A stretch of 64,000 nucleotides of DNA, from contig JPHH03000003.1 of NCBI GenBank assembly GCA_000750105.3, positions 1 through 64,000 on the forward strand. The letters are read 5' to 3'. Made by a program: the position numbers and the translations under genes. Below the pieces are notes generated by a model. The model searched no databases and had not been told where the DNA came from. It saw only the letters and a list, made by a program, of their open reading frames with translations. Shown here piece by piece: positions 44,179 through 57,038 of the stretch. Numbering within the stretch: the stretch's first letter is position 1; the number at the start of each line of letters is the position of its first letter. The stretch is from Tolypocladium sp. Sup5 PDA-1. Its lineage: Eukaryota; Ascomycota; Sordariomycetes; Hypocreales; Ophiocordycipitaceae.

Positions 44179-45773
44179 ATGGGCGCCCTTCTGTCCCTGC
44201 CGTTTCTCGCCGTGCCGAGCGCGGGCACGGTATGCTGATCCCCCCTCCCCGCGTGCTCGACGTGCTGCTTGCTCACGCCCTCTCCCCTAGGCCCTCTCGT
44301 TCGCGGCCAGCTGCTGCGGCGCGGCAACATGCTCCATGGTCTGTAGCGCATGCGGCAAGTGCGGCAACAGGTACGAGATCCTCCCGGCAACCCCATGATC
44401 CCCCGGGCTGGACCTGGACATGGACATGGACGTGGAAATGGCCGTGGCCCTTGTTAACCCGGCAGCGCAGCGTCGCCACTCGCATCGCATACGCCCTGCT
44501 CCTCCTCGTCAACTCCATCCTCGCTTGGATAATGCTCACGCCCTGGGCCATCGAGAAACTGCAGCACCTCACGCTCGACTACGTCAAGATCAACTGCCCC
44601 ACCGGCCAATGCTATGGCTGGCTCGCCGTCCACAGAATCAACTTTGCCCTCGGCCTCTTCCACCTGCTCCTCGCCGGCCTGCTCTTCGGCGTCACTTCCT
44701 CCAAGAGCCCCCGCGCCGCCATCCAAAACGGTTACTGGGGCCCCAAGGTCATCGCCTGGCTGGCGCTCATCGTCATGGCCTTTCTCATCCCCGACAAGTT
44801 CTTCATGTTCTACGGCAACTACGTATCCTTCCTCTGCGCCATGCTCTTCCTCATCCTCGGCCTCATCCTGCTCGTCGACCTCGCCCACACCTGGGCCGAG
44901 TACTGCCTGGCGCAGATTGAGGATACCGACTCGAGGGTCTGGCGCTTCGTCCTTATTGGCTCCACCCTGGGCATGTACATGGCCTCCATTGCCATGACGG
45001 TTGTTCAGTACATCTTCTTCGCCAGGGGCAACTGCTCCATGAACCAGGCCGTAATCACAATCAACCTCCTGCTCTGGCTGATCATCTCCATCATCTCTGT
45101 CAACCCCACGGTCCAGGAGTACAACCCCCGCGCTGGCCTCGCCCAGGCGGCCATGGTCGCCGTCTACTGCACCTATCTCACCATGTCGGCCGTGTCCATG
45201 GAGCCCGACGACAAGAACTGCAACCCACTGGTGCGTGCCCAGGGCACGAGAACCACCTCGGTCGTCATCGGTGCCATTGTCACCATGCTGACCGTCGCCT
45301 ACACCACGACACGCGCCGCTACCCAAAGCCTGGGCCTCGGCGGGTCGGCCAATGGCATCCGGCTTCCCGACGACGACGAGCATGACCTCGTGACGCAGCA
45401 GCCGAGTGCCCGACGAGAGATGCGGGCCGAGGCTCTGCGTCGCGCCGTCGAGGAGGGCAGTCTTCCTGCCGATGCCCTGCTGTCGGATGACGAGAGCGAC
45501 GCTGGCGGCGACGCGTCGCACGACGACGAGCGGTCTCGCACCCAGTACAACTATACCATGTTCCACATTATCTTCTTCCTCGCCACCGCGTGGGTGTCGA
45601 CCCTGCTGACGCTCAAAGCAGAGGAGACGGTCAACGACGGCGACTTCGCCACTGTGGGCCGAACGTACGCCGCAAGCTGGGTCAAGATTGCGAGCGCCTG
45701 GATGTGCCACGGCCTGTACATCTGGACCCTGGTGGCGCCCATCGTGCTACCAGATCGTTTCGATGCCTCCTGA
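44179..45773 (+). CDS. tms1: TMS1/SERINC-family membrane protein
   Basis: Exons 44179-44229, 44291-44370 and 44471-45773 encode 477 aa, the usual length for fungal Tms1. The N terminus MGALLSLPFLAVP, the cysteine-rich ASCCGAATCSMVCSACGKCGN and the junction to SVATRIAYALLL match the family exactly. The acceptor at 44469-44470 is chosen over the one 6 bp upstream for that reason. About ten hydrophobic segments follow, with the conserved LTLDYVKINCPTGQCYGW and an acidic cytosolic loop (SDDESDAGGDASHDDE) before the last segments. SERINC proteins are vacuolar or plasma-membrane proteins linked to phospholipid distribution; the precise activity in fungi is not settled. A (TTTC)n microsatellite follows in the 3' flank. 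Confidence 0.93.
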
Positions 45774-45841
45774 CCATGTGTCGTCTCTACCTGCGTGCAA
45801 TTCCTCGTCATGTCATTTCCGTCATGCCATTCCCGGCGACG

Positions 45842-45880
<39 letters not shown>

Positions 45881-46642
45881 GTTTTGGAACAGGCGTTTGG
45901 GATACCACGAGTCCTTAATGTACCTAGCTTAGCGCGCTGACATTCAATCCGTTATGTCTTGGGCATCCGCGTGAATTCGCGATTACTCGCCCGTTGAATG
46001 AAGGGACGAAAAGCCAGACAGGTAACAGCCTTTATAGGTATTTATTCCTTCGAGATTAGACCACCGGTAGCCCGTTCTGAGAACGCACGCAGGCAGTCGA
46101 CTATCTTCCGTGGACATCTTGTGCCCTTCAAATGTCATTGCGTAACTCCAATCCATGACACCCCAGTACAGTACCTTAGCCACGCAACAAAGGAAAACTC
46201 GTCATCGGACAGCTTTTCTTCCCGTGGCAGATCAATGCTCAATCGTGCTCTCTACCTCGGTTGACTGGCGGCTGGAGCCCGTTGGTCCTTCAGCCAGACC
46301 ATCTCATCAGGGCCTCTGAAGCACCACCGCGAGCCGCTGCCACGCATAAAACTAAGAATACATGACGGTGTCCAACTGCCGTCGACGCAGGATGCCCCTC
46401 TCCTGTAGCCACACCCCAATCCCTTAGCAGGCCTTGTTCTCGCCGGCCGTTCTGTGGCCATCTCTCCAGCCCCTATAGCGGTTTGGCCAAGCGACCATCT
46501 TGGTCAGTAGTCGCGGCAGCCAAAGAACGCGGAAGACCGCCACGGGTTGGGACGGATGCAATCCACTGGCTGGGCTGGGACCTCGACGCGGCGACAGCGT
46601 AGATTTGCATTTTCAGTCTTGGATTGGCATCTCCTACAATCG
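45774..46642. other. Convergent spacer tms1 / cystathionine beta-lyase with TTTC microsatellite
   Basis: An 869-bp tail-to-tail spacer. A (TTTC)n microsatellite of about nine units lies at 45843-45880, inside the likely 3' untranslated region of tms1. No other feature is recognised. Confidence 0.6.
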
Positions 46643-48079
46643 CTAATCGACACTCAGCGGCGTCTTCCCCAGCTGCTCGGCAGCCCCTGTGGCGTGGAAA
46701 CCGTCCAGCGTCACCGTCACAGCACCTGCTTGCACGAGCTAAATTTGTAGTTAGCATGCTGCTCAGAACTTACACTAGGGGGAGGTGTCGTCGGCTGCCA
46801 AAGGACGGAGACTACTTACAGCGCGGGAGAGATCCTCAATCAGGTCGTTGGCATCCTCGATGCCGACGCACAGCCGGATGATATCCTCGGGCATCTGGCG
46901 CTCCCTCCTCGTCTTGGCGTCTATGCTGGCGTGACTCATCTGGCATGGCATGCTTATGAGGCTGTTGACGCAGCCGAAACTGACGCTGATGGCCCAGAGC
47001 CGAGCAGCTTCCACGATACGTTCTGACACTGCGGCATCGCCAGTCTCAAACGACAAGACAGCACCGGCCCCTCGAGCTAGAGACCAATGCAAGTCATACT
47101 GCGGGTGAGACTTGAGGCCGGGGTACCGGACCCGGAATCCGCGGGACTCGAGAAACTCGGCGATGGCCTGAGCATTGGCCTGCTGCTTCTCCATGCGAAT
47201 GGCCAGGGTCTTGACGCCCCTCATGAGGAGAAAAGAGTCGTTGGGCGAGAGTCCGCAGCCGGTGGAGTTGATTGTGAAAAATAGCTTGTCCCCGATGGAC
47301 GCCTCGTTACACGCAATGACGCCCGCCATGATGTCGTGGTGGCCCGACAGGTATTTGGTGCCGGACTCGTAGACGATGTCGGCTCCCAAGTCGAGGGGAT
47401 TGCAGAGCATGGGAGAGAGCATCGTGTTGTCAACGACGACGAGAGCCTTGGGGTTTGCGTCGTGGGCCATGCGGGCAATGGACGAGAGGTCGACGATCTT
47501 GATGAGGGGGTTGGTGGGGGTCTCGAGGAGGACCATGGCAGTCTTGTCCGAGAGACGCTGGCCGACGGCGTCGGCGCTTGTGGTGTCGACGTGGTGGACA
47601 ATGATGCCCTGGTTGGTGGCCATGTACGTCAGGAGGCGATGGGTGCCGCCGTAGAGGTCGTCGCCCGTGATGACCTCGTCGCCGGGCCGGAGCAGGCGAG
47701 AGATTACGTCGAGGGCGCCCATGCCGGAGCTGACGGCGAGAGCGCGGTTGGCATTCATGATCTTGGCCAGGTGCCTTTCCAGATGCGTGCGGGTGGGATT
47801 CCCGGAGCGGGTGTAGTCGTACTCCTGCTGGCCGCCGCTGGCGGACGTCTGCTTGAACGTGGCCGACTGGTAGATGGGGGTGCTCGAGGCGCCGTATTGA
47901 TCCTTGCCCTCGGTGTAGACCAGCTCAGTGGCGAGGGCGTACCGCCGACGGCCGTTGCGGGGGCTTGAGGGCGCCGGGGACGGGGGAAGATCGTGGCCAT
48001 CGAGGTCGACTCGCTTCAAGGGATTGGCGCTGGAGCTGGGCGCGGCGGCGGCGCCGTTGGAGGGAGACGGTGCGGCCAT
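46643..48079 (-). CDS. metG: Cystathionine beta-lyase
   Basis: Exons 48079-46820 and 46738-46643 encode 451 aa. The PLP enzyme splits cystathionine into homocysteine, pyruvate and ammonia in methionine synthesis. The Cys/Met-metabolism PLP fold is complete: YDYTRSGNPTR, SSGMGALDVISRLL, GDDLYGGTHRLL, LLETPTNPL, VVVDNTM, and the Schiff-base lysine in SGTKYLSGHHD (Lys242). The short last exon adds LVQAGAVTVTLDGFH, which completes the domain; reading on without splicing would end in a false tail. An N-terminal Ala/Ser/Pro-rich extension of about 50 residues precedes the domain, without a clear organelle signal. I separate it from cystathionine gamma-synthase by overall similarity, so the exact reaction is likely but not certain. 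Confidence 0.88.
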
Positions 48080-48923
48080 GGCACCGGGCGGACGCGGCGA
48101 CGGTGGGCTCTCGGAGTTGTCGAAGCAAGCGGGGAGAGCGAGGATGTGGAGGAGAGACGAAGGCGTAGGGGAGAGGGACGAGGGTATGGGTTTTCTTACA
48201 GAGCAGAGTCTGGGGGAGCAAATTGACGAGGTACGGAGTAGGTAGGTGACTGGAGTTGTGCACTGGTGGTGGCAGGAAGCAGATAAGGTACTTTCGTGCG
48301 TGCCTGCATTGCAAGTCTGGGGTAAGGTATTGCGGACTGGAACTATCCGTACGGAAGCCCAATTCGTTGCCCTTGCAGTCACCCAGACGTTTCCACCGCT
48401 TGTTTCGCAGCCGATCAACGGAGGGCCGTGGCGTTTGCTCACACCTCAGCCTCATAGGGAGGTACTTTATTGTGCCCCCGCGCTCAGCGGGGACCCCAGG
48501 TCGGCCATTAACGCGCCGTGGCCAGCCAGAGGGGTGGGGATGCCAATGACGTGCTCTGCTGCACCCACTGTGGTTGGGCAATTGGGGATTCACTGCGAGC
48601 ATGCGAGCACTCGACTCGTACTTGCCGTATTCCGTACAAAGTACGTTACGTTAACTACGACTTCATATCTCTACTTCGGCTTTGCACGGCTTTCCGCTGG
48701 CTGTTCTCGACCTGCCTCGTCAATCACTCGCTCATGGCCTTGGAGCGCGGGATCGATGGCCTCTTACGACGACTTCTGGTCCTCTCAAACGCTTGGAACG
48801 TACAGCTAGTCAAGAGGACTGCAGGACACATACATGACCACTGCAAGGCAAGGCATTACGCCATTCCTCAGGCATGCCGAAATTCGTACATACGCAGGCC
48901 GCTGGTCGGCTGCGTTGCCCCGT
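48080..48923. promoter_or_regulatory. Upstream region of cystathionine beta-lyase
   Basis: An 844-bp spacer between two minus-strand genes, holding the promoter of the beta-lyase gene and the 3' flank of msp1. GTAC motifs lie near 48231-48240 and 48628-48645. No gene is recognised. Confidence 0.5.
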
Positions 48924-50408
48924 CTAATCCTGGTCCTCGGCGACCGGTTCGTCCACGTCTTCATACTCATCACTGGAGCCCTTGCTCCTGGATCCCTTCT
49001 TGTCCGAGTTCCTGCCGTGGCCAGCCACAGGTGCATGTCCGCTTCGTCGTCCGAAGAAGTCATCGGTCCTGATGGGGCGGAACTGGCTCGCATCTACAGC
49101 TGCCATGCGTCTCCCGTCCCCCCTGTGCTCCCGCATGTATTCTCGCACTGGCGCCATGGCCGCATCTCGACAAGCTTCCTTGATGTCGCTTCCAGACATG
49201 CCCGCTGTGATCTTGGACACGTAGTCGACATCGAAGTGCTCCGGATCCGTTTTCGTGTCTTGGAGGACTAGTTGTAGGATCCTGCGCCGCTGCTCCTGGC
49301 CAGGTAGCGGCACGGGAAACTTCTTGGGCATGCGACGGAGAATCGCCTCGTCGATGTCGTGAATGCGGTTGGTTGCCCCCAGGACGACAATCTGTGCCGG
49401 CATTCCAGATGAGTTCGCCGAGGTCAACCCATCCCACAATGTCATGAACCTGCAGTCTTGTCAGTTTACGTACGTGACGCCCGTCGACGCTGCCCGCGTA
49501 GAGTTCCATACTCTGCTTTGACCATCCCGCTGGCCTCGTGCTCGCCACTCCTCCGCGTCCCCAGGACTGCGTCGATTTCGTCGATGAAGATGATGGCCGG
49601 CTGCATCTTGCGGGCCAGCGAGAAGACGGCCCGCACGATTTTGTTCGAGTCGCCATACCACTTCTCCGTCATGGTTGATATGTGAAGGTTGATGAACGAT
49701 GCCCCGCTCTCGTGAGCCACAGCCTTTGCCAGCATCGTCTTGCCGCAGCCAGGCGGCCCAAACAGGAGCACACCAGACGGCGCCGACAGCAGCGGTGCGG
49801 CGTGCGAGTAGAGGTGAGGCATCGTGAGCGGGTAGATGACCGATTCTTTCAGTTCCTCGATGATCATGTCAAGGCCTCCGATGTCTGGCCAAGCGACGAG
49901 GGCAGGCAAGTCAGAACACAACACCATCTACACACGATGTCGTTTACCGGGGCCGGACTCACCGTCAAAACCCACGTGTATATCCTCTGGCGCGATCATC
50001 TCCAGGGCGATCAAGTTTTCATATTCGTTAAGAACCAGTTCCTCGACGCGCGGGCCCTTTCTGGACCCACCGCTCTCATCGTCTGCATCTTCGTCGCTTC
50101 TCCTCCGACGGTTCAGTCGTTCCAAGTGCGCCTTGGCTTGGCGACGCGCTTGTTCATGTTTTTCTTTGTCCGGATCAGCAAGGTTGCTTAGAATCGGGTT
50201 CAGGAAGTTTCGCGCCACGTAGAGGCCGGCTGTCATCTGCATGTAGGTCGGTGTCAGCACAGCCGCAGGCTGCTTCGTGGGAGAGGGAGACGTCGGGGGC
50301 TCGTACCATGCCAGCGAAGAGCAGGAGGTCCATGGCGACATCGCCAAGTTTCCGTCGCTCGCCCATCCCGACAAGCCAGCGCAGCCACGGGGCTGGCGGC
50401 ACGGGCAT
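48924..50408 (-). CDS. msp1: MSP1/ATAD1 mitochondrial outer-membrane AAA ATPase
   Basis: Exons 50408-50307, 50236-49963, 49884-49512 and 49449-48924 encode 424 aa. Msp1 extracts mislocalised tail-anchored proteins from the outer mitochondrial and peroxisomal membranes. An N-terminal membrane anchor (MDLLLFAGMMTAGLYVARNFL) spans the first splice junction. A Lys/Arg/Glu-rich linker follows, then DDIGGLDMIIEELKESVIYPL, Walker A GPPGCGKT (168-175), the pore loop KWYGDS, Walker B IIFIDEID (223-230), FMTLWDGL and the arginine finger in ILRRMPKKF. The C-terminal tail of about 50 residues is polar and acidic. The start is the first ATG in the open frame; an additional short upstream exon is possible. 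All introns restore the family sequence, for example KAE joined to FMTLWDGL. The gene is divergent from csm1. Confidence 0.93.
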
Positions 50409-51077
50409 CAGATGGCCGGTCGCCAAGGGGTGCTCGCCAGTCGACGCAGAGGCCGTTGAGCAGCTCTGGGGGCGTATGGAGGCCAGAGGAGTCGAGGCCG
50501 AGACGAAAGGGTGCGTCTTCGTAGCGAAGGACGTGATCTCACCACGTGGATCGCTGGGTCAAGGACTGCCGCAAGGGAGACCTCATCAAGGCGCAGATCC
50601 AACTGCCGCGCGTGTACTTTTATGTCTGGGTGGTACGGAGTCGATTCCCACATGTCGAAGCGGAAATGGAGCAAGGTAAGGTACTGTACGTACCGTACGG
50701 ACTACCTATCGACTCGTCGCCCCCACGGCTGTGTCCAATAAGGTTTAGCTGTCGGTGACACGCCGGTGGTTGATCCTCGGCACTGCCGCAACCTCGGCGT
50801 GGGCTTAGGTAAGTCGACGGTCGCTTCGATTGTTTACATTCGGCCCAAAACAGAAGTATGTGTGGCTTCCAACCCCACCCCCAAAACATCCCCAGCCGTG
50901 CTCGCCTCGACGATTCTGAGCGCCTCAACACCATTGCCAGTCATTTCCACTCCAGGCCCCGTCGACAGAAGGCTAGCCTTTGGTTCTGATTGCGTCGCCG
51001 GAGCTCTCAGTTTGTGGGCCGATCCTCGTCGCATCGACGCCTCGGATACCGACGCCTGGCACCTCCAGCAGTTCACC
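50409..51077. promoter_or_regulatory. Divergent promoter region msp1/csm1
   Basis: A 669-bp region with GTAC motifs at about 50632-50640 and 50684-50703. A frame open from 50766 into csm1 has no upstream ATG with good context and is treated as untranslated leader. Confidence 0.45.
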
Positions 51078-52583
51078 ATGGCACCACGCTCCAGAGCGGC
51101 CGGCAGCTTGGCAGGCCTGGTGGGATCGGACTCGGAGCCTGACTTTGACAACCTTGAGACCGTCGATGCGGCAGCTCAGAAATCAATGACGACAAAGAGG
51201 GCGCGAGGTCGGCCCCCAGGTCCCGCCAACAAGGTGACGAAGCCTGCGGCGAAGGCGGCTCGTCGAATCAGCGGCCGGGCCGAGGCTGCTGTTTCAGCGT
51301 CAGCCAGGCAGGCCTTGGGAGACAAAAGTAACACGAATACATCACGAGCGCCTTCCAGGGTCGGAATAGGGACACGTTGCCCCGTCGGCAAAATAGCATC
51401 CGAGGACGCGGACACGAACGAGGCCGAATTACCAAAAGCGACCCGAGGGCGGCCAAAAATGTCTGGAGACTCGAAATCTGCGAATGGCAGCGGGCCAGAG
51501 ATCGGAGTGGCTAATACCAAACGCGCTGGCCGTTCTGCAAGCGAGGAGATTCCTGAGACACAGCAACCGGCGCCCATGCAACTCGACGAAGACGAAGACG
51601 ACCCCGTCGTCCTGGGCGAGCCATCATCGTTCAACACCGAGTTGGAAGCCCGAGATGCGCTACCGCAACATGACATGGACGATGTATCAATCCGAAGACG
51701 CCTGGGCGAACTCACGAAGAAGTACGAGAGTTTGGAAATGCGGCATCGGGATCTCCGGGAAGTCGGCGTGAAGGCCGCAGAGCGCAACTTTGAGCGCCTG
51801 AAGAAGCAAGCGGAGGAAACCACTGCAGGTGAGACGAGGCACCACCAGCACCCCGTGTCGTCGTGGCGAGCTGTGCTAACGTGATGAAACGTGCAGGCTC
51901 CAACAAGCTGATTTTCCAGCTCAAAGAAGAGCTCACGGCACAGTCGGCGCTGGCTACACAAGGAGAACAGATGCAGCAGCAGCTGGAGCACAGCGAGGCC
52001 AACAACAACCAGCTCCAAGCCAAGATCGACGAACTGACCACATCGCTTTCTGGGGCGCGGTCCGAAATCAAGACGTTGTCTGCAAAACTAGCAGCCAGTC
52101 GACAGGCCGAGGCGAGCATCAAGGTCCCAGGGAGTGCCCTGAAAGCTGGCGCGGCGGGCAGTAGAACTGCGCCGTCGGAGGTTGTGCAGGCAGCGCAGGC
52201 AAAGGAGGATCTTTACGGCGACCTGACCGGTCTCATTGTGAGAGGCCTGAGGCGCGGAGACGAGGAAGACGTGTTTGATTGCATCCAGACTGGTCGGAAC
52301 GGCAGTAAGTCCACTTGCCACGCCTTGGCGCGACCTTGCGGAGAAATTGATGCTTACATGGTTTATAGCTTTGCATTTCAAGCTGGCCCTGGATCGCGGC
52401 GACGGATCCGACAACTACGAAGATGTGCAGTTCACGTACAGGCCGCAGCTCGATGCCGATCGGGACGGTGACCTGATGGAGGTGCTACCGGACTACCTGG
52501 TAGAGGAGATTACGTTCCCACGGCCACACGCCTCCAAGTTCTATAGCAGGGTCATCAAGTCCCTGACGGAGCGCACAAAGTAG
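51078..52583 (+). CDS. csm1: Monopolin-type kinetochore protein CSM1/PCS1
   Basis: Exons 51078-51828, 51897-52304 and 52369-52583 encode 457 aa. Csm1/Pcs1 dimers crosslink kinetochore or rDNA chromatin; in budding yeast they co-orient sister kinetochores at meiosis I and in fission yeast they prevent merotelic attachment. The N-terminal half is disordered and basic, with AT-hook-like motifs (RARGRPPGP and TRGRPKM). A central coiled coil (RRRLGELTKKYESLEMRHRDL through LQAKIDELTTSLSGARSEIK) leads to the globular C-terminal domain (KEDLYGDLTGLIVRGLRR...VFDCIQTGRNGTLHFKLALD). The two introns fall in the coiled coil and inside the globular domain and restore both. It ends in a conserved HASKFYSRVIKSLTE helix. 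Confidence 0.9.
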
Positions 52584-53761
52584 ATTGGCGGGTGCGAGTA
52601 CGTTGGTGGTTGAGAGATGGGATTGGAGATTCTCATGCTCTCCGGAGCGTCATTTGAAGCGACCGGTCACTACATTACATGATTGATACCCCCGCGTTTG
52701 CATGTACATATAATAGCTACGCTGTGTTGAGTGTTTTAATAATTAAGGTACTCTTGACTCTGGCTGTCGGTGGCCTTTGGCGAGACGACTTGAGGTGGCA
52801 GGGACTGTAGAGCTTTCGATGGTGTACCGTGCCTCCTAAGGTACCTACCTCACCTTACCTTGCATTTGGTAGATAACAGAGGCAAGAATATCTTGTGCTT
52901 GATCTGCCCGTTGCAAGGAATATGGTCGACGCCATCAGGGTTCCTGGCCCCCATCCGTGTACGAGCAGGGACGTGGTCGAGACTGTTGTGTGCACCTAGG
53001 GGCATGGAGTGGAAGGATGCGCCTGTAAATGAGCAGACTGAGCCCGAGCGGCTACCTGGCTGGTGTACCTACCCTTGCTACCTTACCTACCTACCTACTT
53101 CGTACCTAGGGAGACACCTAATACTGAAGTACCTCGGTATGCCACCAGCTCGTTCAACTGCCCGCCTAAGGTACCTAGGCCTAATGACATCGCGAACAGA
53201 TTTGCTACGGAGTAACTACATACCTACGGAGTACAGTTGGAGGCAATACGCAATTGGACGCGCTGCATGCTTTGTTGATTGGATACAGTGCGCCCAACGG
53301 AGGCCTTCTGGTGACACGAGTTTATGTAAGTGGACAGCGGGCCCCAGGCGGCGCTTGGAGCATGCACCCTTGTGGGCAGCCAAGCAGCCAGCTCCCGTAG
53401 GTACCTTACGCGTCTAGACGTACCAAATCGCGACCACTACCTCTAGCCACGTTTTGCATCGCGGCCGCTTCATTTTTCAACCACCCCTTTTCCCTTTCGC
53501 CCCTTGCCCCTCTGCCTTCTGTACTCCCACCTTCGTGGCCCATACGCACTTACTTCGTACCTACCCAGGCAAGGTAGACTGCCAGCTGTTGCCTCGCCAA
53601 TTGGTGATTCCGCAGTGTCATTACCCCTGTCCGGCCGCGGCCGCCATCGCCCACCGTCCTGTCCAGCGAGTTGCGACCCGAACCGCCATGAACTGGCCTT
53701 GACGTCCCGCGAACCAAAAAGCGCAGCCGCTCGCTCCATCGTCGCCGCTCCCGTCGTCGCC
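52584..53761. promoter_or_regulatory. Upstream region of mcd4
   Basis: A 1.2-kb spacer between two plus-strand genes: the 3' flank of csm1 and the promoter of mcd4. It contains many CCTACCTACCTTACCTACC and CCTAGGTACC-like short repeats and GTAC motifs at 53207-53232. No gene is recognised. Confidence 0.45.
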
Positions 53762-56700
53762 ATGGCGGCTGCCACTCGTTTTGCCTTCCTGACTACGGCC
53801 GTGGTGTTCCACCTCGTCTATATTCTCTCCATCTTCGACATCTACTTTGTGAGCCCCGTTGTGTCGGGAATGCGGCTCTTCGGCGTCGAGCGAACTGCCC
53901 CAGCGAAACCCCCGGCAGACAGATTGGTCCTCTTCGTCGGTATGCTCGCCCTTCCCTCCTCCCGCTGACACTTGGCTAACGTTCGGGCGTCGCAAGGTGA
54001 CGGGCTTCGCGCCGACAAGGCGTTTCAATCGTTCCCGGAACCCTACCCCGAGTCCGACGACGACCTGGTACCGAGGCCTCTCGCCCCTTTCCTCCGCTCA
54101 CGCGTGCTCCGAGAGGGAACCTTTGGCGTCTCCCACACACGCGTTCCCACCGAGTCTCGCCCCGGCCACGTCGCCTTAATCGCCGGTCTTTACGAAGATG
54201 TGTCGGCTGTCGCAACGGGCTGGAAGCTCAACCCAGTCGACTTCGACAGCGTCTTTAATCGCAGCCGACATACTTGGAGCTGGGGCAGCCCTGACATCCT
54301 GCCTATGTTCGAGCGTGGCGCCGTACCGGGCCGTGTCGATGCCTCTATGTACGAGCCCGAATTTGAGGACTTCTCCAAAGACGCTACCCGTCTCGACTTC
54401 TGGGTCTTTGACCACGTCAAGGCCTTCTTTGCCGAAGCTGCAGCCAACCAAACACTCAACAAGGCCCTTCGCCAGGACAAGAACGTCTTCTTCCTCCACC
54501 TGCTCGGGCTCGACACAACCGGCCACTCCTACCGACCCTATTCGAAGGAATATCTGCACAACATCAAAGTGGTGGACCAGGGGGTCAAGGAGGTGACGGA
54601 GCTCATTCAGAGATTCTATGCCGACGACAGAACCGCCTTTGTCTTCACGGCCGACCACGGCATGAGCGACTGGGGCAGCCATGGGGATGGCCACCCGGAT
54701 AACACACGCACCCCGCTCATCTCGTGGGGTTCCGGCGTCTCGCGCCCGGAGCTGTATCCTAGCGCTGTTGCCCCGGGGCACGACGACTATTCTTCCGATT
54801 GGGGCTTGGATCATGTGCGAAGGCATGACGTTGCCCAGGCCGACGTCGCTGCCTTGATGTCGCACTTGATCGGCTCCGAGTTTCCAGCAAATTCGGTGGG
54901 AAAGCTGCCGCTTGCCTACTTGTCTGCTGATAATCGCGAAAAGGCCGAGGCCTCCCTTGTCAATGCCCAGGGCATCCTCGAAATGTACCGCGTCAAGGAG
55001 GAAAAGAAAAAGGCGAATGAGCTGCGGTTCAAACCATATCGACCCCTCAGCGAAGACGGGTTGACAGCCGAGAAGCGCGTGTCTGCAATTCGTGAATTGA
55101 TAGCGGCTGGTCATTACGAAGAGGCCATTGAGGAGTCTGATGCCCTCATTGGCCTTGCCCTGGACGGCCTTCGCTACCTCCAGACTTACGACTGGCTGTT
55201 TCTCCGAGCACTCATCACCATTGGCTACCTTGGCTGGATGGCATATGCCGTAACCACCGTCATCGACATGTTTGTTCTGAACGAAAGCGTTGCCCCGAAG
55301 CGGACGGCGATGGGTGTGGCCGCATTCTCGTCGGTCCTTGTGGCGCTCTGTGCTTCTTTTTTTATTTCAAAATCCCCTCTGACTTACTATGCCTACGCCT
55401 TCTTCCCAGTCGTCTTTTGGGAGGAGGTGTATGCCCACCGGGACAGCCTTGCGCAAGGCCGCAAGGTTCTGTTTGGACACATCAAGTCGGCCGGGGCTGT
55501 GGCGACCTTCTTTTTCCACACCATCCTGTACATTGCCATCATCCAGTCTCTGGTGAGTTGATGGAAAAAGATACTTCGTTGTTCGCATCTGACAGATCGT
55601 AGGCGCTGGGTTACATTCATCGGGAGATCTTGACGGGCATATTTGTCTCGGCAACTGTCTGGCCTGCGACGTACGGCATCTCCTTTCTACAATCGCACGC
55701 TGTCCTAAGCATAACCTGGGCGGTTTCGTGTCTGATATTGAGCACCTTTACACTGCTCCCAGCCATGAAGGTCGAAAACGTGGCGTTGGTGTAAGCACAT
55801 GAGCGCCTCACCCCGTCACTTTAGCACCAGCTGACTCTCTGCAGCCTTGCCGGTGGCACGGCCATGTCGGTCATTGGCCTGCTTTACCTGATATTTGAAG
55901 ACTTGGTGCTCTCCGACTTTTCATGGGACCACAAGAAGGCTGCCCCCAAGACAGATAGCACCATCCGACGAGCCCTTACCGGCGCCCAGGTATGGCCACC
56001 ATCGTCTTGTGGTATACTGTATGCGGCAACACACTGACTGGTCCATTTGCAGATTGGCCTCGTGCCCCTGGCTATGTTGGTCACACGCTCTAGCGCACTG
56101 AGTCTGCAGGCCAAGCAGGGCCTGCCTCCTGGTAACCAGATTGTAGGATGGATTGTACTTGGTATGTTTCCTCTGCCCTTGTAGCGTGGAGGAAGGACCC
56201 TTCGCACGAGACGGGTAGATCCGAAGCTAACAGGGGGCGGACAGTCGTGTCATTGCTAATGCCGTTGATATATCGGCTGCAATCCAACACGCACTACATG
56301 CATCGACTAGCTGTCATCTTCTTGACTTGTGCCCCGACGTTTGTCATCTTGACGATTTCGTACGAGGGGCTCTTCTACGTGGCATTCTGCATCACGTTGC
56401 TTGTTTGGGTCCGCCTCGAGTACGCGGTGGAGAGGTTCACCAGGAAGACGTCTCCGGCGAACGGGAATGTGCAACATGACGGCAGGCGCCCAGCCTTCCG
56501 GCCGTTGAGGCTATCTGATGCGCGAGTGGCCCTCTTCTTCATGGTGCTCCTGCAGTCGGCCTTTTTCAGCACCGGGAACATCGCATCAGTGTCGTCGTTC
56601 AGCCTGGAGAGTGTGACCCGCCTGATACCGATTTTTGATCCGTTGTCACAGGGGGCACTCCTGATTCTGAAGCTGATGATACCGTTCGCGCTCATATCGG

Positions 56701-57038
56701 CGAACCTGGGGGTCTTGAACAAGAGGCTCGGCGTCGCTCCGTCGGCCCTGTTCATGGTGGTGATGGCGGCAAGCGACATTCTAACGCTGTACTTCTTCTG
56801 GGTGGTCAAGGATGAGGGGTCATGGTTGGAGATTGGCTCGACCATCAGCCATTTTGCCATTGCCAGTCTTTTGTGCGTATTCGTTGCCGGGCTGGAAGGG
56901 GTCAGTGCCATGTTCATTGTCGGCATCGAGGTGGAGGAGGAGACAAGCTCATCGGCCGAGATCAAGCCCAACGGCGGGAAGACAAGAGCGGCCAACGGGC
57001 ATACCCCATCACAGGCTGATGGGAGTGTGACGACATGA
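53762..57038 (+). CDS. mcd4: GPI ethanolamine-phosphate transferase 1 (MCD4/PIG-N)
   Basis: Six exons: 53762-53939, 53997-55552, 55603-55790, 55845-55989, 56053-56161 and 56245-57038, encoding 989 aa. The ER enzyme adds ethanolamine phosphate to the first mannose of the GPI precursor. An N-terminal signal anchor (FLTTAVVFHLVYILSIFDIYF) precedes the lumenal alkaline-phosphatase-like domain, whose metal ligands lie in VGDGLRADK, HLLGLDTTGHSYRPYSKEY and FTADHGMSDWGSHGDG. The C-terminal half has more than ten membrane segments split over exons 2-6. In the last intron the acceptor at 56243-56244 is chosen because it joins GWIVL to VVSLLMPLIYRLQ in frame; an AG just upstream would not. It belongs to the same pathway as bst1 in this window but the genes are 17 kb apart. 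Confidence 0.93.

Noticed and set aside
44454..45710. 418-codon frame antisense to tms1
   Set aside because: Shadow of a real gene with strong SERINC-family similarity on the other strand.
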